Below, piece by piece: positions 28,401-40,135 of a DNA stretch of 64,000 nucleotides. The notes beneath the pieces are model-generated. The model did not search any database. It had not been told where the DNA came from and saw nothing but the letters and a program-made list of their open reading frames with translations. Both the position numbers and the translations under genes were made by a program. This DNA is from Icerya purchasi (lineage: Eukaryota > Arthropoda > Insecta > Hemiptera > Monophlebidae). How positions within the stretch are numbered: the first letter of the stretch is position 1; every line of letters begins with the position of its first letter. The stretch spans positions 158,199,774 to 158,263,773 of the forward strand of contig CM077115.1 in assembly GCA_039619475.1 (NCBI GenBank), given 5' to 3'.

Positions 28401-30100
28401 ATGTATAATTTTGATAATTACCATGTTCTAATTTTAGATGCCTTTTTAAATAATCGCGGATCCCGAAAGTGTAATAGTACAGATGTGACATGTTTGCATT
28501 ACTTCAAAGGGAAAAAATAAAAAAAATATAATTAGGCGCATTCCGGATACTACGCTGCTTTGCAGGAAAATGATCTCGATTTGTAAGTGAAGTTTTGCAA
28601 CGCGGATGCATTTCCAAAGTGGCCCGCAAGATCATTTGGGTTGGCCACCCTTGCTATAGGGATTCGTTTAATGCTTTCGCGTAATAAATTACTGTTATAA
28701 AAGGTATGGAAATTAAATAACGACTAATTAGCGAAAATTGGAATCAAAGGAGCGACATTATTTTCTTTCGGGGCATTTTTTGCCGAGGAAAGGGTATCCC
28801 TAGAACATGCTACGGTTACGCCACCAACGCAATGCACGGTTACTTTCGAAAAGTGAACGATCATTATTACTGTTAAAATTATCGGTGTTCTTTTTACGAC
28901 GATTTAAATAGATCGAGACAACTTCAAAAAGTTCAACCCAGCTTCCGTATTAAATTAACCGTACGTGTTTTAATTCGTCCGCTCATATTGCTTACACTTG
29001 AAGCACGTTTTTTTTTTTATTTACGGTTATGAAAAAGATGCTGATCAAATGAGCTGACTGTTTTAATTTCCTCTTCGCGGTGTACATGTAATTAGGGAAT
29101 GAATCTACTGCCCCAGTCAACACACGCTGTTATGCTTACATCTACATGTAGAAACGTAACTGAAAGTATTAACGCAGTTCCGTTAGTTGATTGTGTAGTT
29201 TCTTTTTATTCGATCGCTATAAAAACAATTTATTTTCCCGGAAAAATAGGGAAAATAAAGTGACAGTTCCTGGATGCAAACGAGGAGTAAAAATAATGGG
29301 GAAAAAAACAAAAAAAACGCGATGGTAATTACTACGGATAAACGATTTGTTACAGGTAAGTAGCGTGAAATGTTTGCAGAGGTCATTACCAAAACCTGCA
29401 TTATTCGAACGGAGCGGAATAAAAAAAGCAGAAGAAGAATTAACAGGAAAAGACAAAAAAAGTATTTAAAAAAAAAAAAAAGGTAAAAAAGGATAATTAC
29501 GATGTAAACTAAGTAGTATGGTGCGCGTATAACTGTTCTTTCATCGTGGAGAGTTTGTCCGTAGGATAGCCGCGTTTTCGTTTAAATAATATCGAATTTA
29601 ACGGCTGTCTGGTTAGTCTGGATTCTGCATAGTGTACTCTCTTCTTACAACTGCAGTCGAAAGAGTGTAGTCTTCTGTTCGTGTTGTTACACTATATTCT
29701 GTGAATCATTCATTCTCTGTATCGCTTTGATTTTTCACCTGCCAATACGCTTCGAAGCCGTTTTTCAGCGCTCACACGCTACCGCGAGATCACCTTTTGA
29801 ATGTTCAGCATAAGTAAATTTTATTTAATTACTTTGCATGTTGTTTGTTTCATCAACTTACTTTGTTGTTCGGAAATTATTACACCTGTTTGGCAGCAAT
29901 ATTTTCCACAGAGCCACGCGTGAGTTTCAATTTTCAAGCAAATTATTACGTACTAAGGTTTTTTTTACTTCCGTAAGGAAAAGTGACTTTATTTACTATT
30001 TTATAAAACGGTATTTTTGTTAACATGTTTTACGAAGTAATGGTAATGTTGATTAATTTTCGACGTTGTTTTGTTTTCAAAATAAACAAAGTTGGGCCAG
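25436..30100. other. Intergenic, no supported gene
   Basis: From 25.4 to 27.6 kb only AT-rich DNA and chance ORFs. From about 28.4 to 29.8 kb the sequence is clearly less AT-rich and more complex, with many CG dinucleotides. It is not coding in any frame I can support. It lies directly upstream of the Ig-domain exons and may be promoter or 5' UTR sequence. A 65-codon open frame at 27172-27369 matches nothing I know. Confidence 0.4.
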
Positions 30101-32829
30101 CATTTCCGAAATAAGGAGTAATCGATCACCTAGAGTACGAGTTGGTCAAGGTCGATATAGAATATTGCCGACAGGAAACGCGGAAATCACTTGTGATTTT
30201 CCGGAGTCTATGTTATTAGTATCGGTAAGAATGAAATTAATACATGGTTTAAAATTTATAGCGGTTGTTAAATATGTGTAATTTTTAAAGGAGACGTGAA
30301 TTTATACTAGAGAAAAAATCCATCAGGAGGCAATAAACACCAAATAAGCACAACACTCTAAAGATTTTTTTTTTTTTTTTGCGTTTTGAAATAAATATTT
30401 TTAAATATATTAATTAAAAGAAGTTGAAATGAGAAACTAGCCGTATGGTGTGGCAAATTTTTATGTACTGGAACAAAAAAGTAATAAAAAATTGTTTTGT
30501 TACGTGCATTTTTTTTTTTTTTTTTTTTCGAGTGATGTGCATTGTTCATGCAAATTATGAGTCCATTCGCGAAGCTGAAACTAAATCATTTTTATTTTTA
30601 ACCAAGTCAGAAATGTAAAAAATTTTGAATAAACCTAAATTTAAAAAAAAAAAATAAAAAACTTATTTAATGTAAAAAGCGTTTTTTTTGATATTTTTCA
30701 AAAATTTCTTACTGAATTTTTTCTTTAAATTAAAACTCTTACTCATGCATAGATTTTATCTGTTTTCTGAAATACCTGGAGAAATAAGGGAATTAGAAAA
30801 AGATACAGAAATACCTGCGTAATGAGTAACGTACGGAACGCTTGAAAATATTAAAAATGATTGCAAAACCCCGATACATATACATTTACTCTATATAGAC
30901 AATAAAACATCTGACCGGATTTAGTCTTTGAAAAAATAGAAGATTAAGTTTTATTCACTTTTTTTAACGAGAAGTAAAAAGGGATATCAGATTTTACTGT
31001 CGGGATTAAACTTTTTCGAACCGCGATCAAAAAAAGGAATTGCGAAATATTTGAAAATTATATACGGTTTTTTCTAGATGGCGGTTATCGATTTCCAAGT
31101 CGAAGATAAGACTGAAAAAATCTGTGAAAACGGGGAAAAGTTAGACAAATTTATTTTGAAATAAAGGGATGGCCACCTTGATAATATATCTGGCTTTCTC
31201 GAAATAACTACAGTTTTACATTTTTATAAAATGAGTAATAAAATTATTTTCATTTTTCATTTTCCGAGTAACTCTTAATTTATTGATTTTTTTCTTTTTT
31301 TTTTTTTGCTTCTTTGTAATGAAAAATCTCAATATATAGACATATACAGGGTATGGCAGCATAACTTCCTTTTTTTAAAGGCGCCACTTTTTTTCTACTA
31401 CATTTTGTTAAAGAGAAATAATAACCGAAAATCGAAATAATACTACAAGGGAAGAAGCATACATATTGCCCTAATGGGGGATATAGAGTATGTTATTTCG
31501 ATTTTCTGTTATTATTTCTTCAAAAAAAATTAGTAAAAAAAAGTGGTGCATTTTAAAAAAGGAAGTTATGCTGCCTCGCACCCTGTATAACCAATTTAAG
31601 TTCATAATTTTTATGAATTTTATCAAAATCGGCTTAAAAATAATATAAAAAGGAAAATTATCTTAATGGATTTGTTAAAATCCTACAGCAAGACGTTGAG
31701 GAAAGTACACTTGGTTATTTGTTTCTAATCTAATTTTTTGCGAAGATACTAATCATAAACTGCAAATAATGATTTCGAAACATGTGTTTATTTATTAAAA
31801 GTATTTGTTAAAAAAGTGAATTAAGATCGGGACTTCAAAAAAAAAAATAATATATATGTTGTATATTAAATACATAATCTTTTCTAATTTAATTTTAATT
31901 AATTAAAAATAAATCATATTTAGCTTTATTTAAATAGTAACATGGTATAACGGGAAATTATTTTTTTCCCCTATAATATCGAAATGTTCCAGTGTAGAAA
32001 AATGTTAACGTTCCGGAGGGGCTACTGGAATAGTTTTAATTTGCAAGAAAATTTTGCTTATATTAATTTCTTTTTTTTCTATTTTTTTCCCTCGCCTGTC
32101 TGTTACATAACAGAAGAGAGCGTCCGTAATATTGCTCTCAAATGTTAAAATTGATAAAAAATAAATAAATTCAAAACATTATTTTCCTTAACAAAGAACT
32201 AAGAATTACAGAAGTGAGGAGAATCTGCCAGTCTGAACTGAGTTCATAGCCTTGACTTCGAGTGAGGGACACATTTAACCATTCTCTGTCTGCTATTTAG
32301 TAGAAGACCACGACTGTATAGAACCGATTTCATTTGGTGAAAAATATCTTTCTCGTATCCGTTTGTGTTTCTAATTTCTATATCGGACTTCTAGTTTTCT
32401 GTTAGTCAACTTTTCCTAAGTACGTGATCCACTGTACTCTTTCTATACCATTTAAACTAATGACAGCATCAGTTATTTCCTTTTTTCTTATAACCACGAA
32501 TTTGGTTTCTTGCACATTGATTTCTAACCCATATTCCTTACTTGTTCTGTTAATTTTATTCAGTAAATACCTTAAATTATCCTTAGATTTAGTTATTATT
32601 ATTTTGTCATCGGCGTATCGGAAATTATTTGTTTGTCTGTCCTTTATTTTAATTTCTTTTTCAACTCTTTCCAGTGCGTTCTTGAAAATATCTTCTGAAT
32701 ACAAATTGTACAGGACAAGTGATGATGCGCAGTTTCATCCGACACATTTCCATGTTAACTTCTTAATGTGTAAATTTTTTTGACTTTCATTTACGTTGTT
32801 TGCTAGTCCGACACATGTATTTCTTGTGA

Positions 32830-32882
<53 letters not shown>

Positions 32883-35793
32883 AGCTATAATGGGTTTTTA
32901 AAAAAAAATCTCGACTTCAAGATTTACTCTAAAAATTTAATAAAAGTGCATTAAAGGTGAAAATATACATAAGATATTAATACTATTCTTAAATAACATT
33001 AACTTTTTGGAGCGGATGCCAAATTCAAATTGCAAGAATAATTAAAAACAATTTAATGAGTATAACAATACACAATCACTATAAGTCAAGGTTTGAAAAC
33101 GTCAAGAATATTTTTAATTTGATTTTTAATTATTAATACAATCTAAATCTCGCCAACTGTAAATAGTATTGAATTGTTTTTTTTTTGTTTTTTTTTTTAA
33201 TGAATTCTTATTAAATTTTTAGAGTAAATCTTGAAGTCGGGACTTTTTTAAAAACCGATTATACCTGATATACATATACATATACAAAAAGAATATATAA
33301 GTCGGGCTAACAAACAACACAAAAGAAAGTTAAAAAGAGATACATGTTAACTTGGAAAGTCGAGACTGTGTGTCATTACCCTTCCTGTACAATTTTTATT
33401 CAAATGATATGCGTCTATATATATTTTTTAAGCTATTTTATTTCACAATTTTTAGTATAAATATTTTACAGTAATAAACGGATAGGCCAACTTAAATACT
33501 GCTACTTTCTGTAGTGCATGAAGTTAGGTATTGGTTCACAGTAGTAATGTTTAAATTTCCTCAGTGATGTGCTTATAAATCGCGTTCTGGGAACTTCAAA
33601 TTCGTTATCTTTATTTGAATCTACATATCCGTAGGAAACTAACGTTGATAATATTTTAAGTCACTCGTGTTCGTCGCCCCTTTAGTTTTAAAATTTTGCA
33701 AGTTCATACGTTTCGTATATTTTGATAAAAAATTTTTGGCTAATTTTTGTTCAGCTATATTGAAGTATATCTCTAGGAGAAATTTTTGAAATTTTTTTTA
33801 ACGGTTATTTGATGCCTATTCAGTCAGTTTTCACCAATGCTCATTGGTACTTATATATGAAACTTCGCTGACCAGTGCAGTTTCTGGTAAACAAAGGATA
33901 TCGTTAGAGTCAGTCCAGATGGTCAAAAGTTATATACAATAATGTAAAGGAATACTTCTGTCAATGATGAGCTTGTAAATGGCGCTATGAGAATTTCAAA
34001 TCCGTTTTCTCTATTTGAATCTGTATTTCCATTGTAATTAATATTGGTAATATTTTAATTTTTTGACTGGCTATATTCATTTTTTTTTTTTTTCAATTTA
34101 CATTGGTAAATAATATTGACAACATTTTAAGTTGTTTTTTTTTTTTTTTATATCTTGGGCTCGTCAACCAATGACCTTCACCCAGAAACAAATGGTAAGG
34201 AAAGAAGTCGGTTATATTTTAATCTGATCAAAAATCTTTTTGCTAAAAAGGAACAAATAGCATGAATGACTAGTAGAGAAGAAGAAGACAGAATATAAGA
34301 AGTACAAAAAGGAGTAGGGAGCCCAAGCTTCAACTAATTGGAATACAAAGCAGAACGCTCCACAAAAAGAGGTGAACACTGGAAGAACACATGATCGGCG
34401 TCGCGAATAACTACATCATCAGGATGGAGAGGACAGTGTTGGGAGGAAATCAGGGAGAAGTGAAATCTGGAATAAGGCAGCAAAGAATGGCCAAAACACA
34501 TGAACAATGGAAACAACATTAGAACGTTGAAGAGAGGAATGCAAAAGTGAATAGGGAGGAAGAATAGACTGAACAGACAGATAAAATGAATAATTATTAG
34601 AAAAGGAGAAAGTATAGATGTCCGACCAAAACCTGACATGAAAGCTTTTGCATATCGATAGGAGGTTAGCGGATGGATTTAAAAAAAAAAAAAAAAAAAA
34701 TCCGAGAAGAAGCAGCAGCCCGAGCCAAGCAATCAGCCGTTTCATTACCAAATATGCCCGAGCGGCTAGGTACCAACAGCAAACCAATATTAATTGAATG
34801 GAAAGAGGAAAGGTTATGAATGAGTGAACGTATACGGGGGATAACAAAGTATCATACGAATGATCAGGAAGGGGAGAGGATATGGCCTGAAGGACGCTTA
34901 AGGAGTCGGAGATAATTAAAAAATTGGAGAAAAGGTGATTCGAGGAAATTAAAATAATAGGCCGAAGGATAGTCAAAAATTCGTTTATGAATATGGAACA
35001 GAAATAAGGAAGACGAAAAGATTCTGATAGGTTAAAATCAGGAAGGATGAAGGAAGCACCAACACCACCAGACCCCCTCGAACCATCCGTATAAATGGTA
35101 ACATGAGAGAGAAATAGGGAATTGATAGTGCTGTAGAATACCTGTTTAATTACGGCTTGGGGGAGGTTTTTAGAAAATGAGGAAAGAATAAATACCTTAG
35201 GAAAATGACAGAAATCAGCGAAGTTAAAGGAAAACATTTTAAGTAAGTAATTTGTTATATTACTAAAAATTTCTTTAAAGAGAGCTCCGTTTTTCTTTTT
35301 TATTTAACTTAGTCTTAATCACCGATACTTATAGGCATTCATGTGGTAGCACCACTGGCCGGTACATTTTTAAATAAACAAACAATCATTAAAATTGGCT
35401 CACCTGGACAAAAGTTATGCATGAACAAACAGAAAAAAAACAACAAAACAAAACAAAACGTGACGACCCTATAACCGTCCGATTTTTGAAGTCGGTAAAA
35501 ATAAATGAAAAAAAGTTAAAATTATTATTCATTTGCACTATTTTTAGAACATAATATGGGAAAGAGCTGACGCTGGAACACAGGATCTAAATTTGCTTTA
35601 TAGACGACATGGCATTACTCATCAATATGACGTTCATCAAACAACACACGGCAGCACATTACATTTATTCGATGTAACGCCTATAGATCGAGGCCTGTAT
35701 CGTTGTATTGCAACTGCTATGGATCCTATAACCGCTAGAATAACAACATTATTTCAGGATACTGAATTCTTTCCCGATTTTAGTTCCTTATAA
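30101..35793 (+). CDS. Ig-domain protein, last two exons
   Basis: Two exons join in phase 0 into one Ig-like domain. Exon A ends at 30224 before GTAAGA. It reads GQGRYRILPTGNAEITCDF, a B strand with the first Ig Cys. Its start is uncertain (AG acceptors end at 30091, 30100, 30115 and 30133, all phase 2). Exon B is 35548-35793 after a pyrimidine tract and TTTTTAG. It begins NIIWERADAG, giving Cys-to-Trp spacing of 14, then STLHLFDVTPIDRGLYRC, the L-x-D-x-G-x-Y-x-C signature with the second Cys, and ends at TAA after PDFSSL. Spacing and motifs fit a V/I-set domain, extracellular and adhesion- or receptor-like by family habit. Upstream exons with signal peptide were not found and may lie in 28-30 kb. 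No TM segment or GPI signal follows the domain, so a secreted protein or isoform is possible. Confidence 0.7.
31347..31585. mobile_element. MITE, 239 bp, TIR about 90 bp, TA target
   Basis: The left arm begins CAGGGTATGGCAGCATAACT. The right arm read as complement begins CAGGGTGCGAGGCAGCATAA. The two stay alignable for about 90 bases with small indels. The pair is flanked by TATA on both sides (31343-31346, 31586-31589), a TA or TATA duplication. No coding capacity. TA target and CAGGG end suit a Tc1/mariner-type or ISL2EU-like parent; which one is open. Confidence 0.8.
32402..32790 (-). pseudogene. LINE reverse transcriptase fragment with YADD box
   Basis: Minus strand: YSEDIFKNAL, then NNFRYADDKIIITKS with the catalytic Tyr-Ala-Asp-Asp box, then EYGLEINVQETKF and a closing YLG. 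This is motif order 4-7 of a non-LTR RT, of the same RTE-like type as at 23.8 and 43.4 kb. Upstream (towards 32790) VLYNLYSEDIF can be read only with a frameshift. It is a short, isolated fragment without endonuclease or 3' tail. Confidence 0.75.
32830..32879. repeat. (TA)n microsatellite
   Basis: About 24 uninterrupted TA units just left of the MITE at 32882. Confidence 0.95.
32882..33269. mobile_element. MITE, about 385 bp, TIR about 60 bp
   Basis: The left arm TATAATGGGTTTTTAAAA (from 32886) and the right arm, read as complement, TATAATCGGTTTTTAAAA (from 33263 inward) are alignable for about 58 bases. They include an identical stretch with GACTTCAAGATTTACTC and TAAAAATTTAATA. The interior is AT-rich and non-coding. 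The left end abuts a (TA)n microsatellite. TA target inferred; exact ends uncertain by a few bases. Confidence 0.75.
33544..34060. repeat. Diverged direct repeat, two copies about 120 bp
   Basis: The segments 33545-33660 and 33942-34060 share order and wording: GATGTGCTTATAAATCGCG against GATGAGCTTGTAAATGGCG, then TTTATTTGAATCTACATATC against CTATTTGAATCTGTATTTC, and both end in TAATATTTTAA. An old duplication of unknown origin. Confidence 0.6.
34130..35237 (-). pseudogene. RNase H LINE, ORF2 3' end with poly-A tail
   Basis: Minus strand. IYTDGSRGSGGVGASF (about 35100-35055) is the first RNase H Asp motif, LIISDSLSVLQAI (about 34920) the third. IFGNETADCLA (about 34765-34735, after a frameshift) is the GNE motif. 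The C-terminal knuckle reads LHPDDVVIRDADHVFFQC near 34400. A poly-A tail (T run at about 34137-34151) follows a short 3' UTR, marking a true LINE 3' end. A 20-base T/A run at 34680-34700 and frameshifts break the frame. It is the same family as the copies at 39.1 and 58.7-60.9 kb. Confidence 0.75.
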
Positions 35794-35821
35794 TCTTTTT
35801 ATAAATTAATGTCACAGTATT

Positions 35822-35840
35822 ATACATACATATACATATA

Positions 35841-35899
<59 letters not shown>

Positions 35900-35912
35900 A
35901 CATATATATATA
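35822..35912. repeat. (TACATA)n microsatellite
   Basis: Imperfect TACATA/TATACA array directly behind the stop codon of the Ig-domain exon, within the presumed 3' UTR. Confidence 0.9.
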
Positions 35913-36919
35913 GTTTAAGTATATACTATTTAAGAGGAATGTTTTCGTAGTAACATGACCGTTTAAAAAATAATGTAACAATTTTTGTTTAATTTTTTCA
36001 CGAAACATTTCTGTTACGAACTGTTTTACTGATGAGAAAATGATTTATAGTGAAAATTTGATCATTATTTTCTTTAAAAAGATGTGGTATAAAATTGTAC
36101 AAACAAAATGGTTAAACATAAAAAATGACTGCCACTTCTGTAAGTAATTCTTCTTAGTAATTAAGGTATCATTTATAAACTGTTATTACAACTGAATATT
36201 AATTTATCCTCGCTTATTATCTTTTTAAAAAACGCTCTAAAATCCACTAAATATATGTACGACAATTTTTATTTTGCTTATATCGTTTTAATACTTTATT
36301 ACAAAATTTTAAAATTATTTATTAACCGATTTTACCTAATTATTGCTTTTTAAGTTACGAAATAATTTCATCTGACAGATTTATTACTTTTTTTAATCAC
36401 GCAATAGTTCGTGAATTATTTATTTTTTTATTTTTCCTTAAAGTATGGGCGTGATACCTTTTACTCGCACGAATGAAATTTTTATTCTTTAGCAACGCGT
36501 ACCTGCATTCTGGATAAATTAAAGCCTAACTTCTGCAATCTAATTGATTCGCATTATTAGATGTATGTTCTTATTGTTAGATAACGATGTAACTTTGGGG
36601 TAAACATCGGTGAATTCAAAAATCACATTTGTTACTTTAACTACAAAGTAACTTTAAAAACTAAATAAAAATATTATGTCTTAAATTACTCAAGCTAGAA
36701 ATCGTTTTTATAAAGGTTAAATTAAAAATGTTGTTGTTTAGCACAGAGTATATTAAAAATGTATTAAATGTATTACCTTTAAAGATATTATCTATAGACT
36801 AATTTTATTTCACCGGAGTGATGTAGTTGAATTTTCTAAGTTCAAAACGAAACTTTTGACTTTTAACGCGAAAAGGGAAAAGAAGGAATTAGAGGACAAA
36901 AATTATATACGCATACATG

Positions 36920-36951
<32 letters not shown>

Positions 36952-38402
36952 ACATGGAATTCGGTAAACTCGTCATTCTAGGTAATAGATCAGTCAAACA
37001 AATAAGGTCGATGACTTTAGGGTGCTTATTCTATACAAAACATAGTCGTATAAAAACGTGACAACCGCTTGGATATTATGGTACCTGTCGGCTAATAGAG
37101 CACTAACTTGTACATTCATATTTTTTAACTTAGAATTGACAGCTTATTATAAAATTTATTTTGTAAACGAGATTTTTTTTTACTAAATTAAAAAATTTAT
37201 ATTAATATTCAGTTATCTACGACAAGTGAAGATTTTATTATTCCCTTAAACTGATAGTATCTCGTTTATCTTGACATGGTTTTTCGTATCAGGATAAATT
37301 TGCGTGATTGTACTGTGTATTTTAATTTTTTTTTAGTGCAAATAATTTATTTATTTCGCATAAAAAATTATATCGCTTAATTATATTTTTTATTGGAACA
37401 CGTTTGTTTTGAGAATTTCAGTGTTTATTTAAAACTTTCGTAAAACCGTTTTTACGCAAAATCGTTGTTACATGTGAAAATGAGTTTTATTTCTTAATAC
37501 ATATATATTTTTTAATTTATTTTTTGGGGCATTCACATCCACTGTATTTAATACTGAGAAAATCTGTTTAACCGCTGAATGACCCGTTGAAAAACAGTAT
37601 GAATTAATAAAAAACTGTTAATATTAACAATCATTATAGACACGCTTGAAGATTATAATTATTTGAATGGGACGGTTTTATTTAAATCGCGACACATCTC
37701 TGGCTGTTTTTTAAGTCTGACGAACGACAAAACCCTAAGGCAGGGAGTTCAGCCACTTTAGGTATAGAATAACCCGATTTTACTAGGTAAGTTCTAAAAA
37801 ATGTTTAAAATAATTTTGTGTTATTCATCAGCTTAATCAAATACAAATTAATAATTATAATAAATAAAGTAAAGTTAAAGTTAGGGCTTGGTTAATTTAA
37901 AAAAAAAAAATAGTCGAAGGTTTTAAGGAGAAATAGAAGAAGAAAATGAGTATTTTATTGTCATTTAATTTAAATTTAAGTCTATTAAAATCACGAGTAA
38001 AACGTATAATAAAGCAATAACTTATTCAAACATAATTTCACCTAAGAATGTAATTCTTTTGTTTAAGAATATTCAAAATAAACAGAATTTTCACTTTCAT
38101 AACAATTTTTATTAACTTTCAAACTTCAAAAGTATACAATTGTTAATTTTTTCCAAATTCTCGCGAATAAGGATCTTATTTAGTAATATTTGTAAGAAGG
38201 CATGATGTAAAAACTATACAATTATATTAGTTTACTATTTTGTTTGAAGTTTAATATTTTAATTACTTCTGAATAATATTTAAAATTAGTTTCAAAAATG
38301 TTATTTTGAAATTTAAAAGAAATATTAAATTAGGATGATAACGATAAGCGACTGTGAAAAGACGAGTTCCTCTGTGTTCGTGTGTTTAATCGTTTTCGTT
38401 AT
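35913..38402. other. Intergenic, nothing recognised
   Basis: AT-rich non-coding DNA. A (TA)n tract lies at about 36927-36951. The 3' end of the Ig-gene transcript should fall at the start of this stretch; no well-placed AATAAA could be chosen among many AT-rich candidates. Confidence 0.45.
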
Positions 38403-38800
38403 TGTATGTTTTTTATAGTCATCGCAATAGCCTAGTTACTAGAGCACTTGACTTCCATTACGGAGGTTACGAGTTCGATCCCGGGCGACGACAGAATTCA
38501 TTACAAAGAATTGAAATTAAAAAACTCGCTAATAGTCACGTGGAAGGCAATGGCTACCACCACGTACAACATCATATGCGCGCTAGGTCAGTACACAGCA
38601 GACATAAATAGGACTGCATTTGTGTAAATCGGTAAAAATCAAACGATTACTAATCAGTTCCGAATGTAGTCTTGCATGTGTACACCTGGGTTGCATATAA
38701 TGATTGCCTGGTACACAACCTATATCTGTACAGCAGAGATGTACGAATAGGTTGCGCCAACGCGCTATGTAGCGTACGGCACCTGAAGAAAGATGAGGAT
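38403..38800 (+). repeat. tRNA-derived SINE
   Basis: The head is a recognisable tRNA relic. GTCATCG (38418) can pair with CGACGAC (about 38485) at six of seven positions. Between them stand an A-box-like TAGCCTAGTTACTAGAGC and an excellent B box GAGTTCGATCCCG. The T stem does not pair, so this is not a working tRNA. A non-tRNA body follows, with GTGGAAGGCAATGGCTACCA, a 'GGAAGGCAATGGC...ACCAC' phrase common in insect SINEs. The body ends somewhere near 38800; no clear tail. Plus orientation. Confidence 0.7.
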
Positions 38801-39093
38801 GTTTTTTATGTTCTTTTTTTCCCCTTTTTCTTTTATTAAATATCTATATGAAAATTATCTGACCGATCTAATATTACTTCTAGTGATAGGTAAGGACTTC
38901 TTGCCTTACCGACACAAACATGTTTCCCAATCATGACTTCTATGCCTTAGCTAAATCTCAAACTTCAGAAAATCAAACCAGCAATCCTAATACAAAATTA
39001 TGCAAACCTACTGAATAAATATTTACTCCAAAAAAAAAACAGCGACTTGCGTAAATCTGATCAGAAAAATTGACAGAGTTAAACAAGCTCTTC

Positions 39094-39395
39094 TTTTTTT
39101 TTGTTCTTGGGGGGGGGGGGGGCTCATCAGCTGAAGGCACTAACCAAGCACTGCAGTTCAACATACTAGAAGGAAGAAAACAAACTAGATTTTAATGCGG
39201 CCACAAATTAAAGATTAAAGAGAGGAAGGAGACAATAATGGAGATGGGGGGGGGCACAAGAAGAAAGAAAACGTTATAGGGTGTAGCAAGAGACAAGTCC
39301 AAGAGCTGGAGGTAGAAGGACGAGCGTTTCAAAGAAAATAAAGTTGGCGCCGCAAATTAAATTGCTGTCGTTAGGATGGAATTGACGTAAAGGAA
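39094..39395 (-). pseudogene. RNase H LINE, extreme 3' end
   Basis: Minus strand: PLRQFHPNDSNLICGANFIF (about 39385-39325), the C-terminal knuckle of the same LINE family as at 34.1 kb (there LHPDD...DADHVFF). The 3' end carries the shared GGTTAGTGCCTTCAGCTGA phrase, a 14-base C/G run (39110-39123) and a short A run (39096-39103). Severe 5' truncation, typical of incomplete reverse transcription. Confidence 0.6.
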
Positions 39396-39499
39396 AAGTT
39401 TTCTTCTATTCCCAATATCCCTATTCCTCTTGCAAATTTAAAAGCACAGCTAAATTCTTTATCCTAAATTCAGCCCTGGCAATTCTGGCATCTTGTTCC

Positions 39500-39840
39500 C
39501 TATACCGGTAAATTGAAAGAAATTTATCCTCCTACCAATTTATACATAGCTCCTACAGTTTTATCCCGGAAGGACGGAGTTGTTCTTACACGGACATTGA
39601 CAGTCACTCCCTATTCACTTATAATTTTAAACTCAACAAAAGTTCACCTCCAGTTTTTAATTCCTGCGGCGTCTAACTCACAATCAAACACATATTAACC
39701 GAATGTTCCAAATTCAGTGCTCAAAGATCATTACGGTTTCCTGACATATCCCTTCCTTCAATTTTGGCAAATAATTTTTCCCAAGTTGACGGAGTCTTTC
39801 AATTTCCAAAATCTATAGATTTGCATCAACATATATAAGC
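39500..39840 (+). pseudogene. LINE ORF2 C-terminal fragment
   Basis: Plus strand. After a stop near 39700 the frame reads TECSKFSAQRSLRF and LPSILANNFSQVDGVF, matching the end of LINE ORF2 after the H-x-x-x-E-C knuckle (family pattern HIL.EC..F..QR). Before it stand IYTGKLKEIYPP-like residues of uncertain value. Stops and missing Cys residues show decay. It belongs to another LINE lineage than the adjacent minus-strand piece. Confidence 0.5.
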
Positions 39841-40135
39841 TAAGCCTTTCAAGCTGCACTTCTAGCCACTGGGCTGTACAAAGTGCTAATTAGGGGAAAA
39901 AAATTAAATTAATTGATATAATAAAAGAATATACACGAAAAAATAAGTTAGAAAGTACATTGATTAATTTTTATTATTTTTGTATTTAAAGAGGATGTGT
40001 ACCACATAATGCAGACTACAGAAAAGGTATTTGAAAGATTTCCTGATTATAACTTTTTAAAGTCTATAGTTTTAGTTGCAAATAAAATATTTTGATAAAG
40101 GTAAAAGACAAAAAATCGGGGGGGGGGGAGTTCCC

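Larger units (their letters stand above)
30225..35547 (+). other. Intron of the Ig-domain gene
   Basis: A 5.3-kb GT-AG intron. Contents: MITE at 31347-31585, RT fragment at 32402-32790 (minus), (TA)n at 32830-32879, MITE at 32882-33269, diverged direct repeats at 33544-34060 and an RNase H LINE (34130-35237, minus). Long poly-T runs occur at 30366-30380 and 30509-30529. Confidence 0.6.

Noticed and set aside
29811..30224. First exon of the Ig gene at ATGTTCAGCATAA before GTAAAT (29799-29811)
   Set aside because: It would end in phase 1, while all acceptor choices for exon A need phase 2; left as a possible UTR only.
34419..35237. Minus-strand frame of 272 codons as an intact gene
   Set aside because: The frame is open only by luck: the GNE and knuckle motifs of the RNase H LINE lie in other frames.
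35820..36008. Minus-strand ORF with repeated MYICI residues
   Set aside because: Translation of the TACATA microsatellite.
38418..38491. Possible functional tRNA gene
   Set aside because: The acceptor stem nearly pairs and the B box is good, but the T stem and anticodon arm do not fold, and a SINE body follows.
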